Below, one piece after another: positions 54,555 to 61,998 of a stretch of 64,000 nucleotides of DNA. A program made the position numbers and the translations under genes. The notes below the pieces were generated by a model. It was not told the origin of the DNA, did no database searches, and saw nothing but the letters and a program-made list of their open reading frames with translations. The DNA is taken from contig NZ_CP039432.1 of assembly GCF_005484805.1 (NCBI RefSeq), forward strand, positions 3,162,001 through 3,226,000, read 5' to 3'. How positions within the stretch are numbered: position 1 is the first letter of the stretch; every line of letters starts with the position of its first letter. Origin of the DNA: Rhodococcus sp. SGAir0479. Its GTDB lineage: Bacteria > Actinomycetota > Actinomycetes > Mycobacteriales > Mycobacteriaceae.

Positions 54555-54569
54555 TGTGGGCAACAGCCG

Positions 54570-55427
54570 TCAGAGCGCCGCGCGCAGGACCGACTCGAAC
54601 GGGGTGGACGGCCGGCCGATGAGCCGCTGCAGGTCGCCGCTGGTGACGTCGAGGACACCGGTCGCGACACCGGCGTCGGCGTCGGCGAGGACCGCGGCCA
54701 CCGGGGCGGGCAACCCGACGGACTCGAGCACACTCCGGTACTCCGCGACCGGCAGGTCCCGGTACTCGACGGGCTTACCGGTGACGTTCGAGATGGCCTC
54801 GGCCAGTTCGGGGTACGACAGGTGTTCGTCGCCGCCGAGCTCGTACACCGTGCCGGCCTGGTTCTCGTCGGCGGTGAGCACGACGGCGGCGGCCTCGGCG
54901 TAGTCGGCGCGGGCCGCACCGGCGACCCGGCCGTCTCCGGCGCTGCCGAGCAGGACGCCGCGTTGCGCGGTGCCCGCGAGATCGTTGGTGTAGTTCTCCC
55001 AGTACCAGCCATTGCGGAGCAGGGCGTGGTCGATGCCGGATTCGGCGAGCAGCCGCTCGGTGACCTGGTGTTCCTGCGCGAGCTGAAGTGTGTTGTTCGG
55101 CGCGTCCGGGATGGACGTGTACGCGATGAAGCCGACGCCGGCGGCCTTCGCGGCGTCGATGACGTTGGTGTGCTGCGGCACCCGTGCGCCCACCTCGCTG
55201 CCGGAGACCAGCAGCAGCTTGTCGACACCGGCCAGTGCGGCTTCGACGGCGGTCCGGTCGGCGTAGTCCGCGGTGCGCACCTGCACGCCACGGTCCGCCA
55301 GGCCGGCGGCCTTCTCCGGGTTACGGGCGACGGCGACGACGTCGGATGCGGGGACGCCGCGGCGCAGCAGGGCGTCGACGGCGAGGCGGCCGAGGTGCCC
55401 GGTGGCACCGGTGACGGCGATGGTCAT
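54570..55427 (-). CDS. NmrA/QorB-type NAD(P)-binding protein
   Basis: 285 residues. AVTGATGHLGRLAVDALL is the atypical-SDR cofactor motif; VVAVARNPEKA favours NADP. Overall like QtorB/NmrA quinone or redox-sensor proteins (SIPDAPNNTLQLAQEHQVTERLL region). ATG at 55427 with GGGAG upstream. Divergent from an HxlR regulator across an inverted repeat, the same pairing as QorR with its quinone reductase in C. glutamicum. Confidence 0.82.
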   Translation of the reverse strand: MTIAVTGATGHLGRLAVDALLRRGVPASDVVAVARNPEKAAGLADRGVQVRTADYADRTAVEAALAGVDKLLLVSGSEVGARVPQHTNVIDAAKAAGVGFIAYTSIPDAPNNTLQLAQEHQVTERLLAESGIDHALLRNGWYWENYTNDLAGTAQRGVLLGSAGDGRVAGAARADYAEAAAVVLTADENQAGTVYELGGDEHLSYPELAEAISNVTGKPVEYRDLPVAEYRSVLESVGLPAPVAAVLADADAGVATGVLDVTSGDLQRLIGRPSTPFESVLRAAL

Positions 55428-55473
55428 GAGAACTCCCGAGGTTGAACCTTCAATGTTTCGTGCCGTCTCCATC

Positions 55474-55498
55474 TTGCACTTATTTTTCGTAAGTGCAA
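55474..55498. promoter_or_regulatory. 25-bp inverted repeat, probable HxlR operator
   Basis: TTGCACTTA and TAAGTGCAA (9-base perfect arms) around a 7-base AT-rich centre, midway between the divergent NmrA-like and HxlR genes. Confidence 0.7.
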
Positions 55499-55532
55499 GC
55501 GTCGTCGTAAGCACTGCCTCCGGGGCCGGTAG

Positions 55533-55538
55533 TAGCCT
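55533..55538 (+). promoter_or_regulatory. -10 box of a leaderless promoter (TAGCCT)
   Basis: TAGCCT ends 7 bases before the GTG at 55546. Confidence 0.55.
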
Positions 55539-55545
55539 CGACGGC

Positions 55546-55935
55546 GTGAGCCCCGCCGATCAGCCCCTCGCCGACCCGACGCTCGAGGCCGACGTCTTCG
55601 CGCGCGGCTGCCACTCGCGAGACGTCCTGCTCGACGTCACCGGACGCTGGGGCACGCTCGCGCTCGCGGCCCTCGCGGAGGGGGCGTACCGGTTCGGGGC
55701 GCTGCGCCGGCGCGTGGACGGGGTGAGCGAGCGCATGCTGGCGCAGACGCTCCAGCAGCTCGAGCGCGACGGCCTGGTGCACCGCGAGGTGCGTGAGACG
55801 CTGCCCCCGCACGTCGAGTACAGCCTCACTCCGCTGGGCCGGGACATCGCCGAACGCCTCACGGGCCTGATCGTTCTGCTCGAATCGCGCATGCCGGACA
55901 TCCGGGCGGCGCAGACTCGGTACGACGCGCGCTGA
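55546..55935 (+). CDS. HxlR family transcriptional regulator
   Basis: 129 residues. DVFARGCHSRDVLLDVTGRWGTLALAALAEG and RRRVDGVSERMLAQTLQQLERDGLVHREV are the HxlR (DUF24) winged helix. The N-terminal cysteine (Cys22) is the position used for redox sensing in YodB/QorR. Likely represses the divergent NmrA-like gene through the inverted repeat. GTG set by the leaderless promoter. Confidence 0.85.
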   Translation: MSPADQPLADPTLEADVFARGCHSRDVLLDVTGRWGTLALAALAEGAYRFGALRRRVDGVSERMLAQTLQQLERDGLVHREVRETLPPHVEYSLTPLGRDIAERLTGLIVLLESRMPDIRAAQTRYDAR

Positions 55936-55969
55936 CCGCGCCGACCGGACGAGACGACGGGAGACGCCG

Positions 55970-56854
55970 GTGCCGAGCCTGTCCAGTAGGGCCATGCCGT
56001 TGGCGATCGCGCTCCTGGGCCGGCGGCGGCCCACGGCGGACGACATCCGGCGCGAGATCGGGGCCCTGCAGGTGAAGCCCCGGCCGTTCGCGCCGCCGTC
56101 GGCGCTCGGACGCACCCTCGACGTCACCGCCGCCACCTCGGCGGCCGGCTGGCCGGTGTTCACCGTCGCCCCGCGCGGCGCCGCCCCCACCGCGCGCGTG
56201 CTGTATCTGCACGGCGGCGCCTACATCCGCGAGATCACCCGGCACCACTGGAAACTGGTGGGGCAGTTGGCGACCGCGGGCGCCGCCGTCACGGTGCCGA
56301 TCTACCCGCTGGCGCCGCGCGGTACGGCGTCGCACGTGGTGGCCGGATCGGCCGACCTCGCCGAGCGGGTGGCGAAGCACGACGAGCCGCTGGTGCTCGC
56401 GGGCGACTCCGCCGGTGGCGGGCTGGCCCTCGCAGTGGCGCTCGCGCTGCGCGATCGCGGCACCGCTTCCCCAGCCCACACCGCGCTGATCTCCCCGTGG
56501 CTGGACGCGACCGGGTCGCACCCGGAGATCCTCGAGATCGCCCCGCGGGATCCGTGGCTGCACCCGGGCGGACTCACGGTGGCCGCCGACGCCTACCGCG
56601 GCGAACTCGATCGGGAGCACCCGTGGGTGAGCCCGCTGAGCGGCGACCCGGCCGGGCTGGGCCCGATCACGCTGTTCACCGGCACCCGGGACATCCTCAA
56701 CGTCGACGCCCGCCGCTTCCGCCCACTGGCGGCCGCGGCGGGCGTGTCACTCGATTTCCACGAGGCGCAGGAGATGATCCACGTCTACCCGCTGCTACCG
56801 ATCCCGGAGGGCAAGAAAGCCCGCACAGTACTGTGCGGGCTTCTCGCGAACTAG
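55970..56854 (+). CDS. Alpha/beta hydrolase, hormone-sensitive lipase family
   Basis: 294 residues. LHGGAY oxyanion motif, GDSAGGGLA nucleophile, FTGTRDIL acid and EMIHVYPLL histidine, which together define the HSL (LipN/NlhH-like) esterases for short acyl chains. GTG start with GGGAG. Its last dozen codons run through a perfect 26-base palindrome that is the terminator shared with lpd. Confidence 0.88.
   Translation: MPSLSSRAMPLAIALLGRRRPTADDIRREIGALQVKPRPFAPPSALGRTLDVTAATSAAGWPVFTVAPRGAAPTARVLYLHGGAYIREITRHHWKLVGQLATAGAAVTVPIYPLAPRGTASHVVAGSADLAERVAKHDEPLVLAGDSAGGGLALAVALALRDRGTASPAHTALISPWLDATGSHPEILEIAPRDPWLHPGGLTVAADAYRGELDREHPWVSPLSGDPAGLGPITLFTGTRDILNVDARRFRPLAAAAGVSLDFHEAQEMIHVYPLLPIPEGKKARTVLCGLLAN
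56817..56842. terminator. Bidirectional terminator inside the end of a CDS
   Basis: A perfect 26-base palindrome (13-base arms, no spacer) whose second arm ends in ctt ctc. It lies within the last codons of the hydrolase and 32 bases beyond the lpd stop. Confidence 0.75.
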
Positions 56855-56873
56855 CTCTTCCGGCGGCGGACCG

Positions 56874-58277
56874 TCAGAAGTTGATCATGTGGCCGGCGAG
56901 GCCGTGGATGGCCTCCTGCAGCGCCTCGCTGAGCGTCGGATGCGTGTGGACGTTGCGCGCGAGCTCGTTGACCGTGAGGTCCCACTTCTGCGCCAGCGTC
57001 AGCTCGGGCAGCAGCTCGGAGACGTCGGGGCCGATGAGGTGGCCGCCGAGCAGCTCGCCGTACTTCTTGTCGGCGATGAGCTTGACGAAGCCGTTGGGGT
57101 CGTTCAGGCCGTGCGCCTTGCCGTTCGCGGTGAACGGGAAGGTGGCGACCTTGATGTCGTAGCCCTCGGCCTTGGCCTGCGCCTCGGTGAGACCGAAGCT
57201 CGCGACCTGCGGCTGGCAGAACGTGGCGCGCGGCATCATCCGGTAGTCGCCCAGCTCCTGGGTCTCGGCGTCACCGATGGTCTCGGCGGCGACGACGCCC
57301 TGCGCCTCGGCGACGTGCGCGAGCTGCAGCTTGGCAGTCACGTCACCGATGGCGTAGATGCCGGAGACGTTGGTGCGCATGCGCTCGTCGATCGCGATGG
57401 CGCCGCGCTCGGTGAGCTCGACACCCGTGTTCTCGAGGCCGTAGCCCTCGACCCGCGGGGCGAAGCCGACGGACTGCATGACCTTGTCGACGGTGACCGT
57501 CTCGGTCTCACCGGACTTGTTGTCCTTGATGGCGACGGTGACGTCGGAGCCGTTGTCGACGATCGATTGGACCGCGGCACCGGTCTTGATCTTGACGCCG
57601 AGCTTCTTGTAGTGCTTGGCGATCTCCTTGGAGACGTCCTCGTCCTCGTTGGGCAGTGCCCGGTCGAGGAACTCGACGATGGTGACGTCGACGCCGTAGT
57701 TGGCGAGGACGTAACCGAACTCCATGCCGATGGCGCCGGCGCCGACGATGACGATCGAACCGGGCAGGTCGCGGGTGAGGATCTGCTCCTCGTAGGTGAC
57801 GACGTTCTTGCTGAGCGACGTGCCCGGCAGGAGCTTGGTCACCGACCCGGTCGCGATGATGACGTTGTCGAAGGTCACCGTCTCGGTCTCGCCCGAGCCG
57901 AGTGCGACCGAGATGGTCTTGGCATCGACGAACGTGCCGCGACCGTCGTACTCGGTGATCTTGTTCTTCTTCATCAGGAAGTGCACGCCCTTGACGCGGC
58001 CGTCCGCGACCTTGCGGCTGCGGTCGTACGCCGCGCCGAAGTCGAACGACACGTCTCCCGACATACCGAACGCCTTCGCCTCCTTGTGGAAGATGTGCGC
58101 GAGTTCGGCATTGCGGAGAAGCGCCTTCGAGGGGATGCAGCCCACGTTCAGGCAGACACCGCCCCAGTACTTCTCTTCGATGATGGCGGTCTTGAGGCCC
58201 AGCTGTGCCGCGCGGATAGCAGCGACGTACCCACCGGGACCGGCTCCGAGGACAACGACGTCATAGTGTGAGGTCAC
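56874..58277 (-). CDS. lpd: Dihydrolipoyl dehydrogenase
   Basis: 467 residues. E3 component of 2-oxoacid dehydrogenases. FAD motif [18 protein letters not shown], redox pair [19 protein letters not shown] motif [13 protein letters not shown] and the C-terminal [13 protein letters not shown] with the catalytic His-Glu pair. Orthologue of mycobacterial LpdC (Rv0462), which also serves peroxynitrite reductase. GTG start; a TACGCT box lies 8 bases upstream. Confidence 0.95.
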   Translation of the reverse strand: MTSHYDVVVLGAGPGGYVAAIRAAQLGLKTAIIEEKYWGGVCLNVGCIPSKALLRNAELAHIFHKEAKAFGMSGDVSFDFGAAYDRSRKVADGRVKGVHFLMKKNKITEYDGRGTFVDAKTISVALGSGETETVTFDNVIIATGSVTKLLPGTSLSKNVVTYEEQILTRDLPGSIVIVGAGAIGMEFGYVLANYGVDVTIVEFLDRALPNEDEDVSKEIAKHYKKLGVKIKTGAAVQSIVDNGSDVTVAIKDNKSGETETVTVDKVMQSVGFAPRVEGYGLENTGVELTERGAIAIDERMRTNVSGIYAIGDVTAKLQLAHVAEAQGVVAAETIGDAETQELGDYRMMPRATFCQPQVASFGLTEAQAKAEGYDIKVATFPFTANGKAHGLNDPNGFVKLIADKKYGELLGGHLIGPDVSELLPELTLAQKWDLTVNELARNVHTHPTLSEALQEAIHGLAGHMINF

Positions 58278-58382
58278 GAGGCCCTAGCGTAGCCCCGCCC
58301 CGATCGGCTGTCCCGGGTTGGTGCTTACTCCCGAGTAAGTTCGCGTTGGGCGAGGCCGACGGCGGCGCCCGAGCGCCGAACA

Positions 58383-58424
58383 CACCTGCGACCCCAGTCG
58401 CCGCGGCGACTGGGGTCGGAGGTG
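58383..58424 (-). terminator. Strong terminator after the small-peptide genes
   Basis: A perfect palindrome of 30 bases (58389-58418) extended by five more pairs beyond one mismatch on each side, 8 bases after the last small-peptide stop and upstream of lpd. Confidence 0.8.
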
Positions 58425-58431
58425 CGAATGC

Positions 58432-58584
58432 TCAACTGAACGAGATCGAGCTCCCGAGATCTCCGATGGTGCTACCACCGAAGACACTGCCGCGGCCGAG
58501 ACCGAGGAGGGTGTCGAGCAGGCCCGACAGGGATCCCGTTGCCGGCTCGACCGGGGAGCCGAGACCGATTGCGTTCAGATTCAT
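58432..58584 (-). CDS. Small peptide SP3 (50 aa)
   Basis: Glycine/serine/leucine-rich peptide that begins NLNAIGLGSPVEP; one Arg and no Lys, no signal peptide. Shares the MNLxAI start with SP2. RBS AGGAAGG 8 bases before the ATG; strong terminator just behind the stop. Alternating Leu/Gly segment SGLLDTLLGLG could be amphipathic. Function unknown; pore-peptide-like (see findings). Confidence 0.65.
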   Translation of the reverse strand: MNLNAIGLGSPVEPATGSLSGLLDTLLGLGRGSVFGGSTIGDLGSSISFS

Positions 58585-58610
58585 GGCAGTCGCCTTCCTA
58601 CTACTCCGGT

Positions 58611-58636
58611 GGGATCTCGCCCTGTTGCGAGATCCC
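58611..58636 (-). repeat. Hairpin between SP2 and SP3
   Basis: Perfect 9-base arms (58611-58619, 58628-58636) and an 8-base loop directly after the SP2 stop; may set relative amounts of the two transcripts. Confidence 0.6.
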
Positions 58637-58640
58637 GCGA

Positions 58641-58724
58641 TCAGCTGAGCTCGGTGACGGAACCGAAGTTCACGATGTTGCCGATGACGCCGATGAGAGC
58701 AGCGAAGATGGCATCGAGGTTCAT
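58641..58724 (-). CDS. Small peptide SP2 (27 aa), paralogue of SP1
   Basis: 27 residues, acidic (no Lys/Arg), with a central hydrophobic helix (AIFAALIGVIGNIVNF) and the C-terminus GSVTELS. AAGGAAG 4-5 bases before the ATG. Differs from SP1 at residues 3, 17 and 18 only, while nine other codons differ silently, showing selection on the peptide. No signal peptide. Confidence 0.75.
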   Translation of the reverse strand: MNLDAIFAALIGVIGNIVNFGSVTELS

Positions 58725-58777
58725 GGTTCTTCCTTACTTTCGTGGTGGTTGTGTCGATGTGTTGCAGGTGGGACGAA

Positions 58778-58861
58778 CTAGCTGAGCTCGGTCACGCTTC
58801 CGAAGTTGATCAGGTTTCCGATCACTCCGATGAGCGCGGCGAAGATGGCGTCAGCGTTCAT
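58778..58861 (-). CDS. Small peptide SP1 (27 aa)
   Basis: 27 residues: MNADAIFAALIGVIGN then LINFGSVTELS. Acidic with no basic residue, one hydrophobic helix, no signal peptide. AAAGG lies 8 bases before the ATG. It is the first of three small genes behind the acyltransferase. A membrane-active or mycomembrane peptide is likely from composition; function unproven. Confidence 0.75.
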   Translation of the reverse strand: MNADAIFAALIGVIGNLINFGSVTELS

Positions 58862-59191
58862 GTGTCTTGCCTTTCGGGGGAGATTCCGTGAACTGCTTGT
58901 GATTGGTGTGTGATCTTTTTCAGCCCGGGCTAGGAGCTGGTGTCGCCGGGGGACCCCGCTACCCCGGCTGAGCAAACTCCCTGTACAACCCGTCCGTTTG
59001 ACGCTGGGTGCGGTGCGGCCGTGGTGTGCCACTCCGCGAGCGTGGGATCGGGAGGACGATCGCGTTTATTCGACCGTGATGAAAAAGATAGACGACGTTG
59101 CCGGACCGTGTCTGCGTTTTCGCGATTCAGTTGGGCGCTCGTCCAACTTGTCGGGTTATTCATCCGCCGACTCACCCCGGCGGGCAGCCGG
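58862..59191. other. 330-base gap between the acyltransferase and SP1
   Basis: Comprises the leader of SP1 on the minus strand and probably its promoter, which I could not place with confidence. It includes lower-GC segments near 58890-58925 and 59060-59105. No further gene seen. Confidence 0.4.
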
Positions 59192-60661
59192 TCAGGCCGG
59201 TGTCGCCGCCGCGTCGGGGTCCGCGAAAGGCTCGGACCCGCGCGCACGCACCGCGTCGTGCAGTTCGCCCAGACTCGTGCGGATCACTTCGAGGTAGTGC
59301 GGCAGGTCCGGCATCACCTCGGGATCGGCGATGACGGTCAGGACGAGGTCGCCGCCGGACGCGGTCGTGACGAAGTGGCGCAACCGATCCCCGTCGATGG
59401 GTGGTTGCGAGCCGAGGACCGCGACCGCGCGGGCCCCACCGAAGGTGAGCCCGTCGACGGTCAGCGGAATGTTGCTGATCATCGTGTGGGAGGTGCGGGA
59501 GGTGTTGGATTCGTAGCGATTACGCCGGCGCAGGTATGCCGCCAGGCGCCAGATCAGGGGCGGAGCGGTGTCCATCGCGGCCACCTGTCGCCGCATCGCG
59601 GGATGCGACGTGCGCTTCTTCTCCAGACGCGAGGACGCCGAGACGGCCGTCAGGCGATCGACCGGATCGGCGACGTCCGTGTGCATGTCGACCGCGAGAA
59701 CGACCAGTTGATTGGCCGACTGCCACCGTTCCAGTCGCCGCATCGACCGCGGAACCATGGCCACCAGGGCGCCGTCCGGCCGCTCGCCGTGCTCACGCAG
59801 GTACCGATCGAGAGCACCGCCGACTGCCGCCAGCACGACGTCGTTGATGGTGATCCCCGGCGCAGCCGACCGGGTCGCCGCAACCTGCTTGCCCGGCAGC
59901 ACGATCGAGCGGAGACAGGCGCGGCCGCTGGCAACGGTGTTGAAGCGGGTTGCCGGCCGCCTCGGCAGGCGCGGCCAGTCCCCGGCGGCACAGGCCGCCT
60001 CGACGGCGCGCGCCGACGCGCGGTTCCCGGGGACGGAGCGGACCAGCGTCCGTGTCCGGCGGGGGATGTCGCGAACGGACCGGACGAGCATCCGGGTTCT
60101 CGGGAGACGAACGGGGGCGGCGGCCGGGGCCGGGAGCGGCGTCTCGGAGAACAGCTTGTGTGCCAGCTCCATGACCGCGAGCCCGTCGGCGGCGCTGTGG
60201 TGAAGCTTGAGCGCCACCGCGGTCACCGGCCCGTCGTGCAGGTCGAGACCGGTCACGCCGGTGATGACGTGCAGTTCCCACGGCGGCCGCGCCAGGTCGA
60301 CGCGGGAGGTGACCATTTCGCCCAGGAGCGGCCCGACGCCGTCCCAGCCCGGGCCCGGAGCCGCCCACACCCGGAGGTGGTGGCGCAGGTCGACGGTCTC
60401 GGTGGGAACCCAGTGCGGGTGGTCGATACCGAGGGGAGATCGTGTGATCACGGACGTGAATACCCGGTGGCTACCGAGCCTGGCATGCATCCATTCCCGT
60501 ACGCGTTCCTCGGTGAGGGACGTGGACGACGCCGACGTCTCGTCGAACAGATACACGGCCACCAGGTGCTCGAGATGTCCGTCGTGCTCGTTGTAGACAA
60601 ACTCGGCGTCTCGCGGTTCCAGCCGTGCACACCGTGACTCGAATCCCGGATCTGCGCGCAC
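59192..60661 (-). CDS. WS/DGAT-type acyltransferase
   Basis: 489 residues. LKLHHSAADGLAVMEL carries the HHxxxDG catalytic motif of wax ester synthase/diacylglycerol acyltransferases; VYLFDETSA...EWMHARLG and WVPTETVDLRHHLR match the N-terminal domain and SNIPLTVDGLTFGGARAVAV the C-terminal one. These enzymes move acyl chains from acyl-CoA to alcohols or diacylglycerol. The GTG at 60661 has GGAGGA 7-8 bases upstream. It is flanked on both sides by small-peptide genes on the same strand, which is not the usual context of a storage-lipid enzyme. Confidence 0.85.
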   Translation of the reverse strand: MRADPGFESRCARLEPRDAEFVYNEHDGHLEHLVAVYLFDETSASSTSLTEERVREWMHARLGSHRVFTSVITRSPLGIDHPHWVPTETVDLRHHLRVWAAPGPGWDGVGPLLGEMVTSRVDLARPPWELHVITGVTGLDLHDGPVTAVALKLHHSAADGLAVMELAHKLFSETPLPAPAAAPVRLPRTRMLVRSVRDIPRRTRTLVRSVPGNRASARAVEAACAAGDWPRLPRRPATRFNTVASGRACLRSIVLPGKQVAATRSAAPGITINDVVLAAVGGALDRYLREHGERPDGALVAMVPRSMRRLERWQSANQLVVLAVDMHTDVADPVDRLTAVSASSRLEKKRTSHPAMRRQVAAMDTAPPLIWRLAAYLRRRNRYESNTSRTSHTMISNIPLTVDGLTFGGARAVAVLGSQPPIDGDRLRHFVTTASGGDLVLTVIADPEVMPDLPHYLEVIRTSLGELHDAVRARGSEPFADPDAAATPA

Positions 60662-60706
60662 TCTGCATTCCTCCACGTTTTCGACGCCTACTCGACGAGA
60701 CGACAG

Positions 60707-60743
60707 CGAGACCGCAGGCACCCGCGGGGCGCCTGCGGTCTCG
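60707..60743 (-). terminator. Hairpin between SP4 and the acyltransferase
   Basis: Perfect 13-base arms (60707-60719, 60731-60743) and an 11-base loop, 16 bases after the SP4 stop; the acyltransferase start follows 46 bases later. Confidence 0.7.
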
Positions 60744-60758
60744 ATGGTCGTTCTGTGG

Positions 60759-60860
60759 TCACTTCTGAGGAGGGTTCTCCAGCATCTTGCTGCCGATACC
60801 GGTGAAGCCGACCAGGCCGCCGATATACGAGACGATCTGAACAATGTACTTCTGCAACAT
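60759..60860 (-). CDS. Small peptide SP4 (33 aa)
   Basis: 33 residues: a short amphipathic helix MLQKYIVQIVSYIGGLVGF followed by a polar, proline-containing tail. The only one of the set with several lysines; looks like a phenol-soluble-modulin-sized peptide. AAAGGGGA 6 bases before the ATG is a strong RBS. Confidence 0.7.
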   Translation of the reverse strand: MLQKYIVQIVSYIGGLVGFTGIGSKMLENPPQK

Positions 60861-60872
60861 CGTGGTTCCCCT

Positions 60873-60986
60873 TTACACCGGCGGCCGATTGAGGGACAGC
60901 GCATCGAGGTAGGACGCCAGCACCCCTACCAGGTCGATCGACCCGAAGTCGATCAGGTCGGAACTGTAGGTCAACGACAGGTCCAT
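60873..60986 (-). CDS. Small peptide SP5 (37 aa), PorH-like start
   Basis: 37 residues from the ATG that has AAAGGAG 7-8 bases upstream (an ATG two codons earlier is too close to it). Begins MDLSL, as C. glutamicum PorH does in my memory, then alternates hydrophobic and acidic/serine residues (SSDLIDFGSIDLVGVLASYL). No signal peptide, one Arg, no Lys. 12 bases before SP4. Confidence 0.7.
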   Translation of the reverse strand: MDLSLTYSSDLIDFGSIDLVGVLASYLDALSLNRPPV

Positions 60987-61004
60987 CTGCATTCTCCTTT
61001 GAAA

Positions 61005-61199
61005 TTACGTGCCGCTGGATCCGACGATGTCCTGGATGCTGCCCGCCGCACCCGACGAGCCGGCCGGCCAGAGCGCGATCACGTCGCCGACGACATCGAA
61101 CATCGAGTTGACGAGATTCACCACGGGGCCGAGGATGACTTCACTCCACGGCATTACGTCGACGCTGGTGAGAAGGTCGACGAGGCTACCTGTGTTCAC
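61005..61199 (-). CDS. Small peptide SP6 (64 aa)
   Basis: 64 residues with no Lys or Arg, several Asp/Glu, a hydrophobic helix region (VILGPVVNLVNSMFDVVGDV) and a Gly/Ser-rich end. GTG start with AAGGAG upstream. Similar in composition and length to PorH-type peptides; no signal peptide. 18 bases before SP5. Confidence 0.75.
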   Translation of the reverse strand: MNTGSLVDLLTSVDVMPWSEVILGPVVNLVNSMFDVVGDVIALWPAGSSGAAGSIQDIVGSSGT

Positions 61200-61227
61200 G
61201 ATTCTCCACTCCTTCTGCGAGATATTG

Positions 61228-61356
61228 TCAGCCCATGATCGGCGGCGGTTCCCAGCCGCCGTCCACCGAATAGGCGAAGGGCGAGAAGAGAAGCGTTGCC
61301 ACGATCTGCTGGATCGATGGATTCTGGAGCAGGGGCGCTAGCGACCCGAGTGTCAT
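61228..61356 (-). CDS. Small peptide SP7 (42 aa)
   Basis: 42 residues: MTLGSLAPLLQNPSIQQIVA, a hydrophobic core, then an aromatic/proline-rich end (YSVDGGWEPPP). No basic residue. AGGAG 6-7 bases before the ATG. Confidence 0.7.
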   Translation of the reverse strand: MTLGSLAPLLQNPSIQQIVATLLFSPFAYSVDGGWEPPPIMG

Positions 61357-61400
61357 TTCATTCTCCTAAGCTGGATGGATGCCCGAGCTGGCGCTGCGCG

Positions 61401-61532
61401 TCAGCTCTCGCTGATGACATCGGCGAGCGAGCCCAGTGCCGCGCCGGTGCCTGGTGTCACCGACCCCGAGTAGATGGCTTGGGCCAGGCCTTGAAAAAAT
61501 GCCGCCGTTGCCTGCAGGAACGACACACTCAT
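61401..61532 (-). CDS. Small peptide SP8 (43 aa)
   Basis: 43 residues: MSVSFLQATAAFFQGLAQAI, then a Gly/Ser/Thr-rich segment and acidic end. No Lys/Arg. AAAGGAAAGGA before the ATG. It is the first gene of the row SP8-SP7-SP6-SP5-SP4, all on the minus strand with gaps of 12-44 bases. Confidence 0.7.
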   Translation of the reverse strand: MSVSFLQATAAFFQGLAQAIYSGSVTPGTGAALGSLADVISES

Positions 61533-61998
61533 GTGTATTCCTTTCCTTTCATTGGTTGCTTTTTCGGTACCGCGTCCGCCCCGAATCGGTTACGCGAGCG
61601 CGAATCCGATTGCACTGAAGTTCCGATGGAGCATAACCACTCGAATCGCCCGTGGGAGCCCATTTCGGAAAAATTGCGGCGATCGCCTGTTCGACAATTC
61701 TGAAGAGTTGTTTCGACAGTCGAGCACAACCCATTGCCGAGAGGCTGCGCGTTCCCCGCCTTCCCCCTTCATTCCAACTTCGAGCCCCGAGCCTGGACGC
61801 GACACGTGCGATCGGGACACGAATCTATTGCACGAGGTCACGGTTCGGTGGCGTTTTCGCCGGGATCGAACGAATCCCCGAACAGTCCGCCTTCGATGAC
61901 AAATTGTTCGTTCGGCCCAGGCAGGAGGTGCCGCCCGGCACGAGCATTCCGGACCGCACCTCCGAGCTTTCGGAATCGATCCGAAGCGGCTCGTCGAA
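61533..61998. other. 466-base upstream region of the small-peptide cluster
   Basis: Lower in GC than the average. Should hold the promoter of SP8-SP4; I could not identify convincing boxes. Two inverted repeats lie near its right end: ggaggtgc/gcacctcc (61924-61931, 61956-61963) and ttcgga/tccgaa (61969-61985), likely the terminator of the exported protein. Confidence 0.45.

Noticed and set aside
58930-59247. Longer minus-strand frame between the acyltransferase and SP1
   Set aside because: Arg/Ser/Thr-rich shadow composition, no ribosome binding site.
61529-61841. Several small frames upstream of SP8
   Set aside because: No ribosome binding site or -10 spacing, and hydrophilic mixed composition unlike the confirmed small peptides.
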